Below are positions 25,983-34,901 of a DNA stretch of 42,341 nucleotides, piece by piece. The first letter of the stretch is position 1. Each line of letters starts with the position of its first letter. The translations under genes were made by a program, and so were the position numbers. The notes beneath the pieces were generated by a model. The model saw only the letters and a program-made list of their open reading frames with translations. It was not told where the DNA came from and made no database searches. Origin of the DNA: Candidatus Saganbacteria bacterium (lineage in GTDB: Bacteria > Margulisbacteria > WOR-1 > JAPLLA01); the NCBI GenBank assembly GCA_026387795.1, contig JAPLLA010000056.1, forward strand, positions 1 to 42,341, given 5' to 3'.

Positions 25983-28900
25983 TCACATCGCAGATTCTGG
26001 ACACAGTTCATTATACGGGCAATAACCGCAGATTACAGAAGAAGGCTTAGCTTGGTATTTCCCTTTTCTCAGGCCATCCGCAACTTTTTGGATCTTTTCC
26101 CACACTTTGGCAATGTCTTGTTCGGTCTTATGCATAGCCCCAACAACCCCGGTTTCTAAAAAATGAAGTTCTACAGAATCCGGCAATTTCTTGTAGAGTT
26201 CTTTCCAAGCCAACGCATAAATCCCAAGCTGGAGGTTCTCTTTCACTTTCTTATCCGCATCCTCCTGCGTCCTCACATCAGAAGATTTAAAATCAATGAT
26301 ATGGATCTTGCCTTTTACCTCATCTACCCGATCCATTCTCCCTTTTACTTGGATATGATCTTTTATAACTTTAAAAGGCTCTTCTATAAATTTGGGAATA
26401 ATTTTAAGCTTTTCTTGCTCTTTAAAAAACCGGGCCAAAGCAAGTTTTCCCACTTTTAAACGCTCTTCTTCGTGCTCGCGGCTGATAAACCCTTCAGACT
26501 TCCAGTTATCAGTAAAAACAGCCAGTAAATCTTTCAAAGTAAACTTATTCCCGTTCTTTTTCGCCAAATGGTACGCTTGTACTGCTTGATGGAGCGCTGC
26601 CCCATAAATAATGGCATGATGAGGAAGCAACGGCACCTTGAGGATATGGATATATTTATATTTTAAAGGGCAAGTCAGGTAATCGTCGATATGGTAAAAA
26701 CTCAAATTAAGCACTTCGTCTTCTTTCATCTGCTTCTCTTGAGGATAAACAACATCCGGAGCCTCGGCAAATAACTCAATCTGGTCCAGAGGAGTTTTCT
26801 TGATCACAGAAAGGTCTGCTTTGGGCAGGTCCAATGCTTCCAAGACAAACTGGCTAACTTTTCGGAGGCGTTTTCCACCATAATCCAAGCTAGAAGTAAA
26901 ATAAAGTTCTTGTTTTGCCCTGGTCATTGCAACATAAAATAGGCGCCTTTCTTCCTGTAGGTGGAAATCTCCTGATGGCAAAGTATCCTTAAGTAAATCT
27001 GCCGGAATCTCAATCGGGTCGGATTTGGCCCGCACCGGGAACTTTTCGGAAACCAAAGAGACCATAAATACTACCGAGAACTCCAAGCCTTTTGCTTTGT
27101 GTACAGTTAAAACATTGACTGCATCCACATCGGGGTCTACACCCGCACTTTCTGGATCGTCCCCTGCTTCTTTTAAAACATTCAGGTACTTAACAAATTC
27201 AGAAACCCGATCCAACTCCGCTACAGTTTTAAACTCCGTAACTTTTTCAAAAAACTTGGCAATGTTTTGAATTTGATACTCACTCTTTGCAGTTCTTTCC
27301 ATAGTCAAACCTTTGAGATATCCACTGCTATTTAAAAACTTATAAAGGACCTCCCCGGTTGTTCGCTCTTTGGCATAATCCAGATAAAAAGCGATGTCTG
27401 CCATAATGCTTCTTACTTTTGCACGCGTATCCTCTTTTAAGTCGCCCAGCACCGCATATTCGGCTGTTGCATCATCCAAATGCGTAAAAACATGGTGCAA
27501 AGTGAAGTTTCTGCGCTGGGCAAAGGTATTTAATTTTTGTAGATCCAAAGGATCAACTTTGTAGATTTGGGAAGCAGCCAAGGAGTAAAGACTGATGCTA
27601 TCTGCTAAATCGCCAATTACACGTAAAAAGGATAACACTAATTTTATCTCTGGATTACTATATAACCCCCCTGCCCCGGAAAAAAGAGACGGAATCCCCG
27701 CCACATTTAAAGCTTTGATAAAAGGTTCAGCATCACGATTAGCACGAGTCAATATTGCAAAATCCTTTAAGCGATAGTCACCGCTTTCGTATTTTTCTTT
27801 GATTTGTGAGGCAACCCAATCCGCCTCAGCATAAACCGTATCAAACTGCTTATGCACAACAGCCTTTGCGCTCTTCTTCTTGTCCGCCGAAGTCTTGACG
27901 AAGGCGGATAACTTCTTATTAACATTTGCTTTAACTTCCAGCCGATCCGGATTGTTAAACTGGATCAGTTTGTAGGCCGTATCTAAGATGAGCTGCGTAG
28001 ACCGATAGTTTTTTGATAACACGACTTTTTTAGTTTTAGGATAGTCTTTTGCAAAATTAAGGATATTGCTGATCGCGGCACCACGGAATTTATAAATTGA
28101 ATTGTGTACAACCACCCCATCCGCTACAAAATTATGGGTTCGATCAACCTCTAAATCATAAACAGTTTGCTCTTCTTCCTTAGAACAAACTTTAACAATA
28201 GGGTCATAAACAACCCTTTTCCCCACTACAATTGGCAAGCAATGTCCAACTAACACATTAGAAGCAGGCATCATTAATGAGGCTAAATGTTGACGACACA
28301 ATGTTCCCACATTAAACTGAACCTCTAAAATCCCTCCTGTAACCACGCATAAACTTTGTGCAATTTTCCCTATTTCCTGCAAATCAATGCTGGTTGCCCG
28401 GAACCTAAATCCCTTTTTAGCTCTACTCAAAGAAAAACCCGCCATCCGCAACTTTTTAATCGTACGGGGATCCGAAGTTTCAACATAAACCTGATGGATA
28501 ACCATGGGGTTCAGTAAAATTCCACTCTTACCCGGCTTAGGATAATTTCTTCTATAACACATCGTAAGGTTTATTTTTATTCTTTTTTTATTCCCCCTAT
28601 TAACTGCCCCCAAACAAAAATGATGGGCATTAAGATCAATATCCAGATCGTAAGCCAATCTTTTAACCTTTAACTCTGTATCTATCTCGTCATATAATTT
28701 TCTAAGCCAAACACCTTTAATTGCAACATCGCCTCTTTCTTGAAAACAAACCGTAGGAATCCCATATTTAAGAGCCCACAATGTTTCATAATAACGTGCT
28801 TCAGTGTCACTGGTACAAGCTTTTATCCCAATAATCCGATCTGCAGAACGCTCCAGCTTTAACCTAACAGACAAATCATTGGTCACCCCCAACCTCCACC

Positions 28901-29996
28901 CCAAGTCACTCCGATGCATCAAATAAACATAGTGAACATCGGTCTTAAGGTGACGACGGGAAGGAACAAAACAAAACATTTTATGGTTACTTGTAACCGT
29001 AATTTTACGTCCGCTTTTAGTCTCGAATGTAATCAAACGGCAATGCTTCTTGTTTTTAAAAACCTTATTTACCCTAGAAAAAGAAAGAAATCCTTTCCCA
29101 ACAGCCGTCAAAACCTTCTCCCCTTCTTTAATCGCTTTAATCTTTTTCTTCCCTACAGGAGTATTAACGATAGAATCGGGCGGGAGGCATTGATCATCGT
29201 CCCCTACTACAACAATATTCCCGTTTTTCCCTGATAGAAGCCTTAAAAGCTGGTATTGGGAATAATTGGTATCTTGAAACTCATCTACTAAGATATATTT
29301 AAATCGCTCTTGATACTTTTTAAGTATTTTGGGTTTCTTTCTAAAAAGCTCAAGACAAAGCACTACCTGGTCACCAAAATCTATCAATCCTTTTTTAGCT
29401 TTTAGCTCCTGGTACTTTTTATAGACCTGCGCAACTTCGATCTGTTCCGCATCTTTCTTTTTGCTAGCCCAGGCCAGATACTTATCTGGCGCAATATCTT
29501 CATCCTTAGCACGGCTGATGGCATTAAGCAGTGCTTCGATGTGTTTAGCTGGATCTCCTAAAGAACGATAATGTTTAAGTGGGAATTTGAAGAGATGGGA
29601 CTGGAAAAATACCTGCTGTTCGGTTTTATTCATAACACGATAATCCGGACGCAGCCCCAAGTCTAAAGCATGTTCCCGCAGTATCCTGTCTCCAAAAGCA
29701 TGGAAAGTGGAAATCATGGTATCCGTATAACCGTAAGAGACCAAGACATCTACGCGCGACTCCATTGCATCCGCTGATTTGTCGGTAAAAGTAAGAGCCA
29801 AAACTTCCTGCGGCTTGGCGATTTTGGAAGTAATGAGATAAGCAATGCGCCGAGTGATTACCGTAGTCTTACCAGTTCCTGCACCGGCAATAATCAAAGC
29901 CGGACCATTTTTATGCAGTACTGCTTGTTTTTGTTCGGGGTTTAAGCCCGCTAAAATTTCTTTAAGAGAAAGGGATGTTTTTTTCTTTTGCGCCAT
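25983..29996 (-). CDS. UvrD/PcrA-like helicase with PD-(D/E)XK nuclease domain and an intein
   Basis: 1337 residues as coded; 974 after removal of the intein. SF1A helicase motifs include GPALIIAGAGTGKTTV (Walker A), VDEFQDTN (Walker B), GDDDQ-SIYKFRGA (split by the intein), LSKNYRS, TVHKAKGLEF and FYVAMTRAK. The C-terminus has an AddB/Cas4-like nuclease with GRMDRVDE and IIDFKSSD, and four Cys (one in TCPLKYKY, three in CGYCPYNELC) that could hold a 4Fe-4S cluster. It probably unwinds and trims DNA ends in repair. Its ATG follows TGtTAGAAT by six bases and has no Shine-Dalgarno, suggesting a leaderless message. Confidence 0.93.
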   Translation of the reverse strand: MAQKKKTSLSLKEILAGLNPEQKQAVLHKNGPALIIAGAGTGKTTVITRRIAYLITSKIAKPQEVLALTFTDKSADAMESRVDVLVSYGYTDTMISTFHAFGDRILREHALDLGLRPDYRVMNKTEQQVFFQSHLFKFPLKHYRSLGDPAKHIEALLNAISRAKDEDIAPDKYLAWASKKKDAEQIEVAQVYKKYQELKAKKGLIDFGDQVVLCLELFRKKPKILKKYQERFKYILVDEFQDTNYSQYQLLRLLSGKNGNIVVVGDDDQCLPPDSIVNTPVGKKKIKAIKEGEKVLTAVGKGFLSFSRVNKVFKNKKHCRLITFETKSGRKITVTSNHKMFCFVPSRRHLKTDVHYVYLMHRSDLGWRLGVTNDLSVRLKLERSADRIIGIKACTSDTEARYYETLWALKYGIPTVCFQERGDVAIKGVWLRKLYDEIDTELKVKRLAYDLDIDLNAHHFCLGAVNRGNKKRIKINLTMCYRRNYPKPGKSGILLNPMVIHQVYVETSDPRTIKKLRMAGFSLSRAKKGFRFRATSIDLQEIGKIAQSLCVVTGGILEVQFNVGTLCRQHLASLMMPASNVLVGHCLPIVVGKRVVYDPIVKVCSKEEEQTVYDLEVDRTHNFVADGVVVHNSIYKFRGAAISNILNFAKDYPKTKKVVLSKNYRSTQLILDTAYKLIQFNNPDRLEVKANVNKKLSAFVKTSADKKKSAKAVVHKQFDTVYAEADWVASQIKEKYESGDYRLKDFAILTRANRDAEPFIKALNVAGIPSLFSGAGGLYSNPEIKLVLSFLRVIGDLADSISLYSLAASQIYKVDPLDLQKLNTFAQRRNFTLHHVFTHLDDATAEYAVLGDLKEDTRAKVRSIMADIAFYLDYAKERTTGEVLYKFLNSSGYLKGLTMERTAKSEYQIQNIAKFFEKVTEFKTVAELDRVSEFVKYLNVLKEAGDDPESAGVDPDVDAVNVLTVHKAKGLEFSVVFMVSLVSEKFPVRAKSDPIEIPADLLKDTLPSGDFHLQEERRLFYVAMTRAKQELYFTSSLDYGGKRLRKVSQFVLEALDLPKADLSVIKKTPLDQIELFAEAPDVVYPQEKQMKEDEVLNLSFYHIDDYLTCPLKYKYIHILKVPLLPHHAIIYGAALHQAVQAYHLAKKNGNKFTLKDLLAVFTDNWKSEGFISREHEEERLKVGKLALARFFKEQEKLKIIPKFIEEPFKVIKDHIQVKGRMDRVDEVKGKIHIIDFKSSDVRTQEDADKKVKENLQLGIYALAWKELYKKLPDSVELHFLETGVVGAMHKTEQDIAKVWEKIQKVADGLRKGKYQAKPSSVICGYCPYNELCPESAM
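28101..29189 (-). mobile_element. Intein in the helicase, with a GIY-YIG-like region
   Basis: 363 residues, from Cys270 to Asn632 of the precursor. Splice signals: first residue Cys after DDDQ, block B TVTSNH, block F TVYDLEVDRTHNFVADGV, and the final His-Asn followed by Ser+1. Excision rejoins GDDDQ to SIYKFRGA, the motif III region that contacts ATP and DNA. A central part (YVYLMHRSDLGWRLGVTND and YYETLWALKYGIP) resembles a GIY-YIG-type homing endonuclease domain; whether it is active is not clear. No LAGLIDADG motif was found. Confidence 0.93.
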
Positions 29997-30002
29997 GGAA
30001 GC

Positions 30003-30011
30003 ATTCTAACA
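30003..30011 (-). promoter_or_regulatory. Extended -10 promoter of the helicase gene
   Basis: TGtTAGAAT ends six bases before the ATG at 29996, so the start site would fall on or next to the start codon. Confidence 0.5.
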
Positions 30012-30035
30012 GATTTCTTTAAAAAATGCCTCGCT

Positions 30036-30065
30036 TTGAAATTCATCCTAAAACCTACCGATAAT
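30036..30065 (+). promoter_or_regulatory. Promoter of the orphan gene at 30086
   Basis: TTGAAA (30036-30041), an 18-nt spacer and GATAAT (30060-30065). A strong GGGAGGAG ribosome binding site follows, seven bases before the ATG. Confidence 0.55.
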
Positions 30066-30085
30066 AAGTTGGGAGGAGATAAACC

Positions 30086-30736
30086 ATGCCCAGCACAATT
30101 CCTGCAGCTTTTTTTGGAACCCGGATCCATATAGATCCACGCTTAAAAAGACTTCCTCCAGAAAAAGTACGCGGGCTATATGTGTCTGATGGCGCCCAAA
30201 TTGTACGAGCAGGAAACGTACCGCAGCACAAAATTGCCATTAAAAACCTCACCCTAAAAGGAGGAGCTTCTGAACATTCTCCATGGGGAAATTTAAGAGG
30301 TGCTGTGCTCAAGTTTAGAGAGGGACGTACTAGGCCGATCAATATTAATGGAAAAGGATTTACTGTCCCCTCTGGCTACACTCTGATGGACCAGGAAAGC
30401 TTTATTGAAACTAAAGAAATAAGGAATCATGGAAGAGAAGTTCCACATCAGGTAATTACGGATATTAGCCCTGAACCATTTTACCTGGTTCACTCAAGCT
30501 TCTGCCATCCCAAAGACCTATTTGTACCTCAAGGGACTTATACTCAAACAGAATACGATCCAAAGAATTTAGTTGGATTTACACACCTAGAAATTAGAGG
30601 TGATACTCTGTTTTTGATGGAAGAAGCTATTCCTCTTTCTCCTCGTCCTTTTGATGTCACAGAAGGAATGGATCCTAAACCTTCGGTTATTGTTGTCCAA
30701 TTAGAAGAAGGAGGACATGTCACCCTGGCACAATAA
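30086..30736 (+). CDS. Hypothetical protein (orphan)
   Basis: 216 residues, soluble, with no membrane segment or signal peptide. It has many Pro, Gly and charged residues; there is no motif I recognise. A clear GGGAGGAG site and a promoter of its own support that it is expressed. It stands alone on the plus strand between two minus-strand blocks. Its N-terminal IHIDPRLKRLP segment weakly resembles AVDPRIPFRAL of the orphan protein at 37483, which is a hint at a shared N-terminal element and nothing more. Confidence 0.7.
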   Translation: MPSTIPAAFFGTRIHIDPRLKRLPPEKVRGLYVSDGAQIVRAGNVPQHKIAIKNLTLKGGASEHSPWGNLRGAVLKFREGRTRPININGKGFTVPSGYTLMDQESFIETKEIRNHGREVPHQVITDISPEPFYLVHSSFCHPKDLFVPQGTYTQTEYDPKNLVGFTHLEIRGDTLFLMEEAIPLSPRPFDVTEGMDPKPSVIVVQLEEGGHVTLAQ

Positions 30737-30750
30737 AAAAAGAAATAAAA

Positions 30751-30840
30751 CTAAGCGGATTTTTTCTGTGCTTTTGCCATTTTTACGTTCTTTTTCCGTC
30801 TACGCCTGCGGCGGTCAATTTCCCATTTACGCTGTCTCAT
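30751..30840 (-). CDS. 29-residue basic microprotein
   Basis: An ATG at 30840 is preceded at six bases by a perfect AGGAGG and opens a 29-residue frame ending at 30751. The product begins MRQRKWEIDRRRRRRKK and is almost entirely basic. This composition fits a ribosome- or RNA-associated small protein, comparable in kind to bTHX or to other short Arg-rich proteins of ribosomes, but I see no specific match. It lies about 50 bp downstream of the ThyX-like gene on the same strand, and its ribosome binding site is among the best in the window. It is too short for usual gene finders. Confidence 0.7.
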   Translation of the reverse strand: MRQRKWEIDRRRRRRKKNVKMAKAQKKSA

Positions 30841-30890
30841 CTTAAACCTCCTTTAACTAACAACTTACAACAATATTATTATAAAAACAA

Positions 30891-32372
30891 TCAGGCCGTT
30901 TGTGTAATCTTGGGCAGCCTGCCAAAAACTTCCTGATAAATCTTTGGATAAGAATCTTTGCCGCAAATGAGCATAAAAGTAAGCGGCATAACACCGCGAG
31001 CCTTGGTAGACATCTTACCAGAAATATCCATAATATCCCACTGCGCATGTTGATCTTCTCTAAGTCTTGCAATATGGTAAAGCTCTCTGGCATTTAAAGA
31101 GGCTAATACTCGCTTGCGATGCGCATTGGTTAATACATATTGCGCTACTTGAGTATTAGAAACTGAGATCTTTTCATACAAAGCTTCACTCTTTCTAACT
31201 ACTTTTCTAAAAGTCTTTTCCTCGCCAATCGCTATGATTGCGGGAGGAATCGTTATTCCCAATGCGGGATCATAAGATTGCGCTATAAGAGATGCTATCC
31301 TGTGCCTTTTTAGCTGCGCAAAACAGGATGCGGAAATCACCAGATCGTAAGTAAGGTTCACATATTCAAATTCACGGATAGTGGAATCGTAAAACTCCAT
31401 ATACTGGCAAGCGCTCTTAATCAATTCTTTTTTTTCTCCCTCGCTCATTCCTTTTGCCTTCTTAAGACATTCTTTATAAGGAAGGTTTGATCCCCTGCAA
31501 AGAAGTGTCGCTACCAATACAGTGTCTCCATCTTTTGTATAATGAGATAATACAACATCTTCCTTAGCCTTCTTAGCCTTCATGGGCCCTAGCAGGCCTT
31601 TGACCTTGCCTTCCAGTTCAGCGTAAGTCTTTTGGTCCAAATCATTTGCCTGTGTAAAAAGTATAATCGAAGGAGCAATCGGTTTTGCCACATCATAAAG
31701 AGCACGGCCTAAGGCTTGGATCTCTTTGGACGGGTGAGATGCAAAGCGGCGAAATAAAAGTTCTAAATTCCTGGCATTGGTAGTAAAACCAAGCTGGCCC
31801 CCCGTTGCAAGAGGCGTAATGTAGCGGGCATCTTCTTTGGCCCAGCCTTCCAAAAGATTATGATTTTTTGGGTCAGCTGCTAAATCTTTGTGCTTGTCAA
31901 AAACATGCGCTTTTAGCTTTTCAAAAAGCTCTTGGTAGGTTTTATTTTGCAGACCAACCAAGGCCTTAAACTCACTGTCAAACTCTCCGCCCGCAATTTC
32001 TTCGGGCAGAACATAGTCGCTGCCCAAAGTGATGTAGCGCTGTGATTTTTCGGTATAGGAACAAAGGCGAAATTTTTCGAGCTCTTCCATAGCCAAGCGG
32101 GAAACTCCAATTACATCAAAATTAAATACCGCATGCTCTGCAACAGAGTGGTGCCCCATTTTAAAAATTATGGCTTGGTTGGACTTGCGGGATTTTTCTA
32201 CTTCTTCCCTGGCAGCTTTGCGAAGTTCATAAATCGGCCTGGGATCACGGCTGATCCTGGCATAGGAAGCAGAGAGGGTTTCAGGGGTAACATCTTGCCG
32301 CTCAGGAGCAGACTTTTTTAACTCCCCGATTACCTCAGCATCAACGTTGTATCCTGCGAGAATAACTTGCAT
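30891..32372 (-). CDS. Tandem ThyX-like protein (FAD-dependent thymidylate synthase family)
   Basis: 493 residues, about twice the usual ThyX length. The N-terminal half (to about 255) has HHSVAEHAVFNFDVIGVSR and a degenerate signature, RLCSYTEKSQRY, where ThyX normally has RHRxxSxNExSxRY. The C-terminal half keeps RHR (LKRHRIASLIAQSYDP) but loses the SxRY end, and has NARELYHIARLREDQHAQWDI, the ThyX dUMP/FAD helix. The two halves together may form one active site. It would make dTMP from dUMP with methylenetetrahydrofolate. It starts eight bases after the pnp stop with no clear Shine-Dalgarno, so it is coupled to pnp. An alternative is a flavoprotein paralogue with another substrate. Confidence 0.82.
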   Translation of the reverse strand: MQVILAGYNVDAEVIGELKKSAPERQDVTPETLSASYARISRDPRPIYELRKAAREEVEKSRKSNQAIIFKMGHHSVAEHAVFNFDVIGVSRLAMEELEKFRLCSYTEKSQRYITLGSDYVLPEEIAGGEFDSEFKALVGLQNKTYQELFEKLKAHVFDKHKDLAADPKNHNLLEGWAKEDARYITPLATGGQLGFTTNARNLELLFRRFASHPSKEIQALGRALYDVAKPIAPSIILFTQANDLDQKTYAELEGKVKGLLGPMKAKKAKEDVVLSHYTKDGDTVLVATLLCRGSNLPYKECLKKAKGMSEGEKKELIKSACQYMEFYDSTIREFEYVNLTYDLVISASCFAQLKRHRIASLIAQSYDPALGITIPPAIIAIGEEKTFRKVVRKSEALYEKISVSNTQVAQYVLTNAHRKRVLASLNARELYHIARLREDQHAQWDIMDISGKMSTKARGVMPLTFMLICGKDSYPKIYQEVFGRLPKITQTA

Positions 32373-32379
32373 AAGCTAA

Positions 32380-34485
32380 TTACAAACAAGCTTTACGTGA
32401 TAAATTGAAACGCCCCATGTCGTCAACTTCTACAACCTTAACCTTGACCTCGTCTCCGATATTTACCACATCTTCTACTTTTGCCACGCGTGCAGTATCA
32501 AGCTGGGAAATATGGACCAAGCCTTCTTTCCCGGGCAAAAATTCCACAAACGCGCCAAAATTCATAATGCGGGTAACTTTACCGGTAAAAGTATCTCCCA
32601 GTTTAGGTTCATAGGTCATGGCTTCAATGGCCTTTTTGGCTTGCTCTGCACCAGCAGGGTCAACGGAAGAGATGTAAACCTTGCCGTCATCTTCAATATT
32701 GATCTCCGCACCGGTTTCTTCAATAATCCTCTTAATATTCTTCCCTCCGGGACCAATTACCAACCCGATTTTTTCCGGATCAATTTGGATCATGGTAACA
32801 CGCGGAGCATATTGGGAAAGTTCCTTGCGAGGAGCAGCAATTGCCTGTTTTATTTTGTCCAGAATAATGGTCCTGGCAGATTTTGCCTGGTTTATCGCAT
32901 CTTTAATTAAATCCAGAGAAAGCCCATCATTTTTAATGTCCAATTGGATCGCTGTGATCCCGTTTTTGGTACCTGTAACTTTAAAATCCATATCCCCAAA
33001 ATGGTCTTCAAGGCCTTGGATATCCGTTAAAAGTACTTCTTTGCCATGGTCGGAAACGAGGCCGATGGAAATCCCGGCTACTGGTTCAAGAATTGGAACA
33101 CCTGCATCCATAAGCGCTAGAGTTGAACCACAGGTTGAAGCCATGGAAGTAGATCCATTGGAACCGAGTACTTCCGAAACTAAACGGATGGTATATGGAA
33201 ATTGTTCTTGTGAAGGAATTACCGGCAGTAACGCTCTTTCAGCCAATGCTCCGTGACCAATTTCTCTTCTTCCTGGACCGCGCATGGGCTTTACTTCTCC
33301 TACGGAAAAAGCAGGAAAATTATAATGGTGCATGTAACGCTTGGTTTCTTCTTTGGTTTCCAAGCCGTCCAACCTCTGTTCTTCCCTGGTGCTGCCCAGA
33401 GTAGCAATGGTTAAAACCTGGGTTTCTCCCCTGCTAAAAAGTCCTGAACCATGTGTACGGGGCAAAAGACCGGTTTCTGCAGACAAAGCACGGAGTTCAT
33501 CCATTTTTCTTCCGTCCGGACGCTTGCCGTCTTTGGCTACCATTTTTCTAAAAACCTTCTTTTCAATCCCTGCCAAAACTTCTTTAACATCGTTTGGACG
33601 TTTTGCTACCAGTGATTTTACTGCTTCGTCTTTTCCCTCTTCAATTTCTGCTTTTAGTTCTTGCTCTGCTTTTGCCAAAGCTTCCTTTTGCTTGTCTTTT
33701 TCCTTGATATTTAAAGCTGCTTCGATCTTTTTCTCTGCTTTTGAAACCACAAACTTTTCGATTGCAGGATCCGGAGCATAGAATTCAAACTCTTTTTTTG
33801 CTACCCCTGCTTCTTTCATCAGTTTTTCCTGCAAAGCGATCAGTTCTTTGATTTTAGCGTGGCCAAGCTTAATGGCCTCCATTACCACTGAGTCGGGAAC
33901 CTGGTTTGCACCTGCTTCGAGCATTAAAACTTTATTTTTTGTACCTGCAATTACCAGGTCCAGTTCGCTCTCCTGTATTTGGGAAGCAACAGGGTTTACA
34001 ATAAACTTCTCCCCGATCTTACCCACTCTTACGCATGCTACCGGGCCATTAAAAGGGATCCCGGAAAGCATGAGTGCACAGGATGCAGCAGTAACTGCCA
34101 AAACATCCGGAGCGTTTTCTTGGTCCACAGAAAACGGTGTAGCCACAATCTGCACATCGTTCCTAAAATTTTCCGGAAAAAGAGGCCGTAAGGGGCGGTC
34201 AATCAAACGTGCGGTCAAAGTCGCTTTTTCGGTAGCCTTTCCTTCTCTCTTAAAAAAACCTCCGGGGATTTTACCCGCGGCATACAGTTTTTCTTCAAAG
34301 TCTACTAACAGAGGGAAAAAATCTATCCCTTGCCTGGGATTAGGAGCCACAGTAGCTGCAACCAATACTACCGTATCCTGGAACCTGACCACAACCGAAC
34401 CAGATGCTTGCAGCGCCAATTTCCCTGTCTCAAAACTTAAAATTCTTCCGTCTCCAAAATCCATCTCAACTTTCTTAAAACTCAT
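32380..34485 (-). CDS. pnp: Polyribonucleotide nucleotidyltransferase (PNPase)
   Basis: 701 residues, full length. Two RNase PH-like domains flank an alpha domain; [19 protein letters not shown] belongs to the active second PH domain. They are followed by a KH domain ([17 protein letters not shown]) and an S1 domain ([20 protein letters not shown]). It degrades RNA 3' to 5' by phosphorolysis and forms a trimer. AGGAG precedes the ATG. It lies downstream of rpsO on the same strand, as in many bacteria, with a terminator between. Confidence 0.98.
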   Translation of the reverse strand: MSFKKVEMDFGDGRILSFETGKLALQASGSVVVRFQDTVVLVAATVAPNPRQGIDFFPLLVDFEEKLYAAGKIPGGFFKREGKATEKATLTARLIDRPLRPLFPENFRNDVQIVATPFSVDQENAPDVLAVTAASCALMLSGIPFNGPVACVRVGKIGEKFIVNPVASQIQESELDLVIAGTKNKVLMLEAGANQVPDSVVMEAIKLGHAKIKELIALQEKLMKEAGVAKKEFEFYAPDPAIEKFVVSKAEKKIEAALNIKEKDKQKEALAKAEQELKAEIEEGKDEAVKSLVAKRPNDVKEVLAGIEKKVFRKMVAKDGKRPDGRKMDELRALSAETGLLPRTHGSGLFSRGETQVLTIATLGSTREEQRLDGLETKEETKRYMHHYNFPAFSVGEVKPMRGPGRREIGHGALAERALLPVIPSQEQFPYTIRLVSEVLGSNGSTSMASTCGSTLALMDAGVPILEPVAGISIGLVSDHGKEVLLTDIQGLEDHFGDMDFKVTGTKNGITAIQLDIKNDGLSLDLIKDAINQAKSARTIILDKIKQAIAAPRKELSQYAPRVTMIQIDPEKIGLVIGPGGKNIKRIIEETGAEINIEDDGKVYISSVDPAGAEQAKKAIEAMTYEPKLGDTFTGKVTRIMNFGAFVEFLPGKEGLVHISQLDTARVAKVEDVVNIGDEVKVKVVEVDDMGRFNLSRKACL

Positions 34486-34508
34486 AATTCACTCCTTTTT
34501 TTAAAAAC

Positions 34509-34528
34509 AAAAAAGGGGCACCTGCCCC
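34509..34528 (-). terminator. Intrinsic terminator between rpsO and pnp
   Basis: GGGGCA/TGCCCC stem (34515-34528) with a tight loop, followed on the minus strand by six T (34514-34509). It would end most rpsO messages while letting some read through into pnp, comparable to the rpsO-pnp junction of E. coli. Confidence 0.85.
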
Positions 34529-34573
34529 CTTTTAAAAAATACTCAATCACCAAACACCAATAACCAAACTATT

Positions 34574-34837
34574 TTACAACCCAAGTTCTTTTACCAGGGA
34601 CTCGTAACGAGGAAAATCTACCCTTTCAACATAACGGAGCAGTCTTTTCCTGCGGCCAACCAAGAGAAGCAACCCTCTTCTGGTATGATTATCTTTTTTA
34701 TGCATATGCAAATGCCCTACCAAAGAATTGATCCTAGCAGTCAAAATTGCAATCTGAACCGGTGCAGACCCGTTATCTTTGTCATTAATCCCGAATTTAT
34801 GGATTAATTCCGCCTTTTTTTCTTTTACTAAAGCCAT
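34574..34837 (-). CDS. rpsO: 30S ribosomal protein S15 (uS15)
   Basis: 87 residues from ATG 34837. It contains DNGSAPVQIAILTARI, HKKDNHTRRGLLLLVGRRKRLL and YVERVDFPRYESL, the signatures of uS15, which binds 16S rRNA and starts platform assembly. A TTG six codons upstream overlaps the GGAGG ribosome binding site and is rejected as start. It has its own promoter and a terminator just downstream. Confidence 0.97.
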   Translation of the reverse strand: MALVKEKKAELIHKFGINDKDNGSAPVQIAILTARINSLVGHLHMHKKDNHTRRGLLLLVGRRKRLLRYVERVDFPRYESLVKELGL

Positions 34838-34871
34838 GTGATTATTTACCTCCAACTCTCAAAAACCGAAA

Positions 34872-34900
34872 TATTATACCAGAAGAACAATAGGCTGTAA
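34872..34900 (-). promoter_or_regulatory. Promoter of rpsO
   Basis: On the minus strand TTTACA (34900-34895), 17 bases, TATAAT (34877-34872), also with a TG one base before the -10 box. The predicted start near 34865 leaves a leader of about 28 nt with GGAGG. The promoter begins directly after the ribF stop. Confidence 0.85.
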
Positions 34901-34901
34901 A

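Noticed and set aside
33848-34504. 218-codon frame antisense to pnp
   Set aside because: Shadow of a conserved gene; the amino-acid makeup and lack of a start signal fit antisense noise.
34838-34855. TTG start for rpsO six codons upstream
   Set aside because: It overlaps the GGAGG ribosome binding site of the ATG at 34837.
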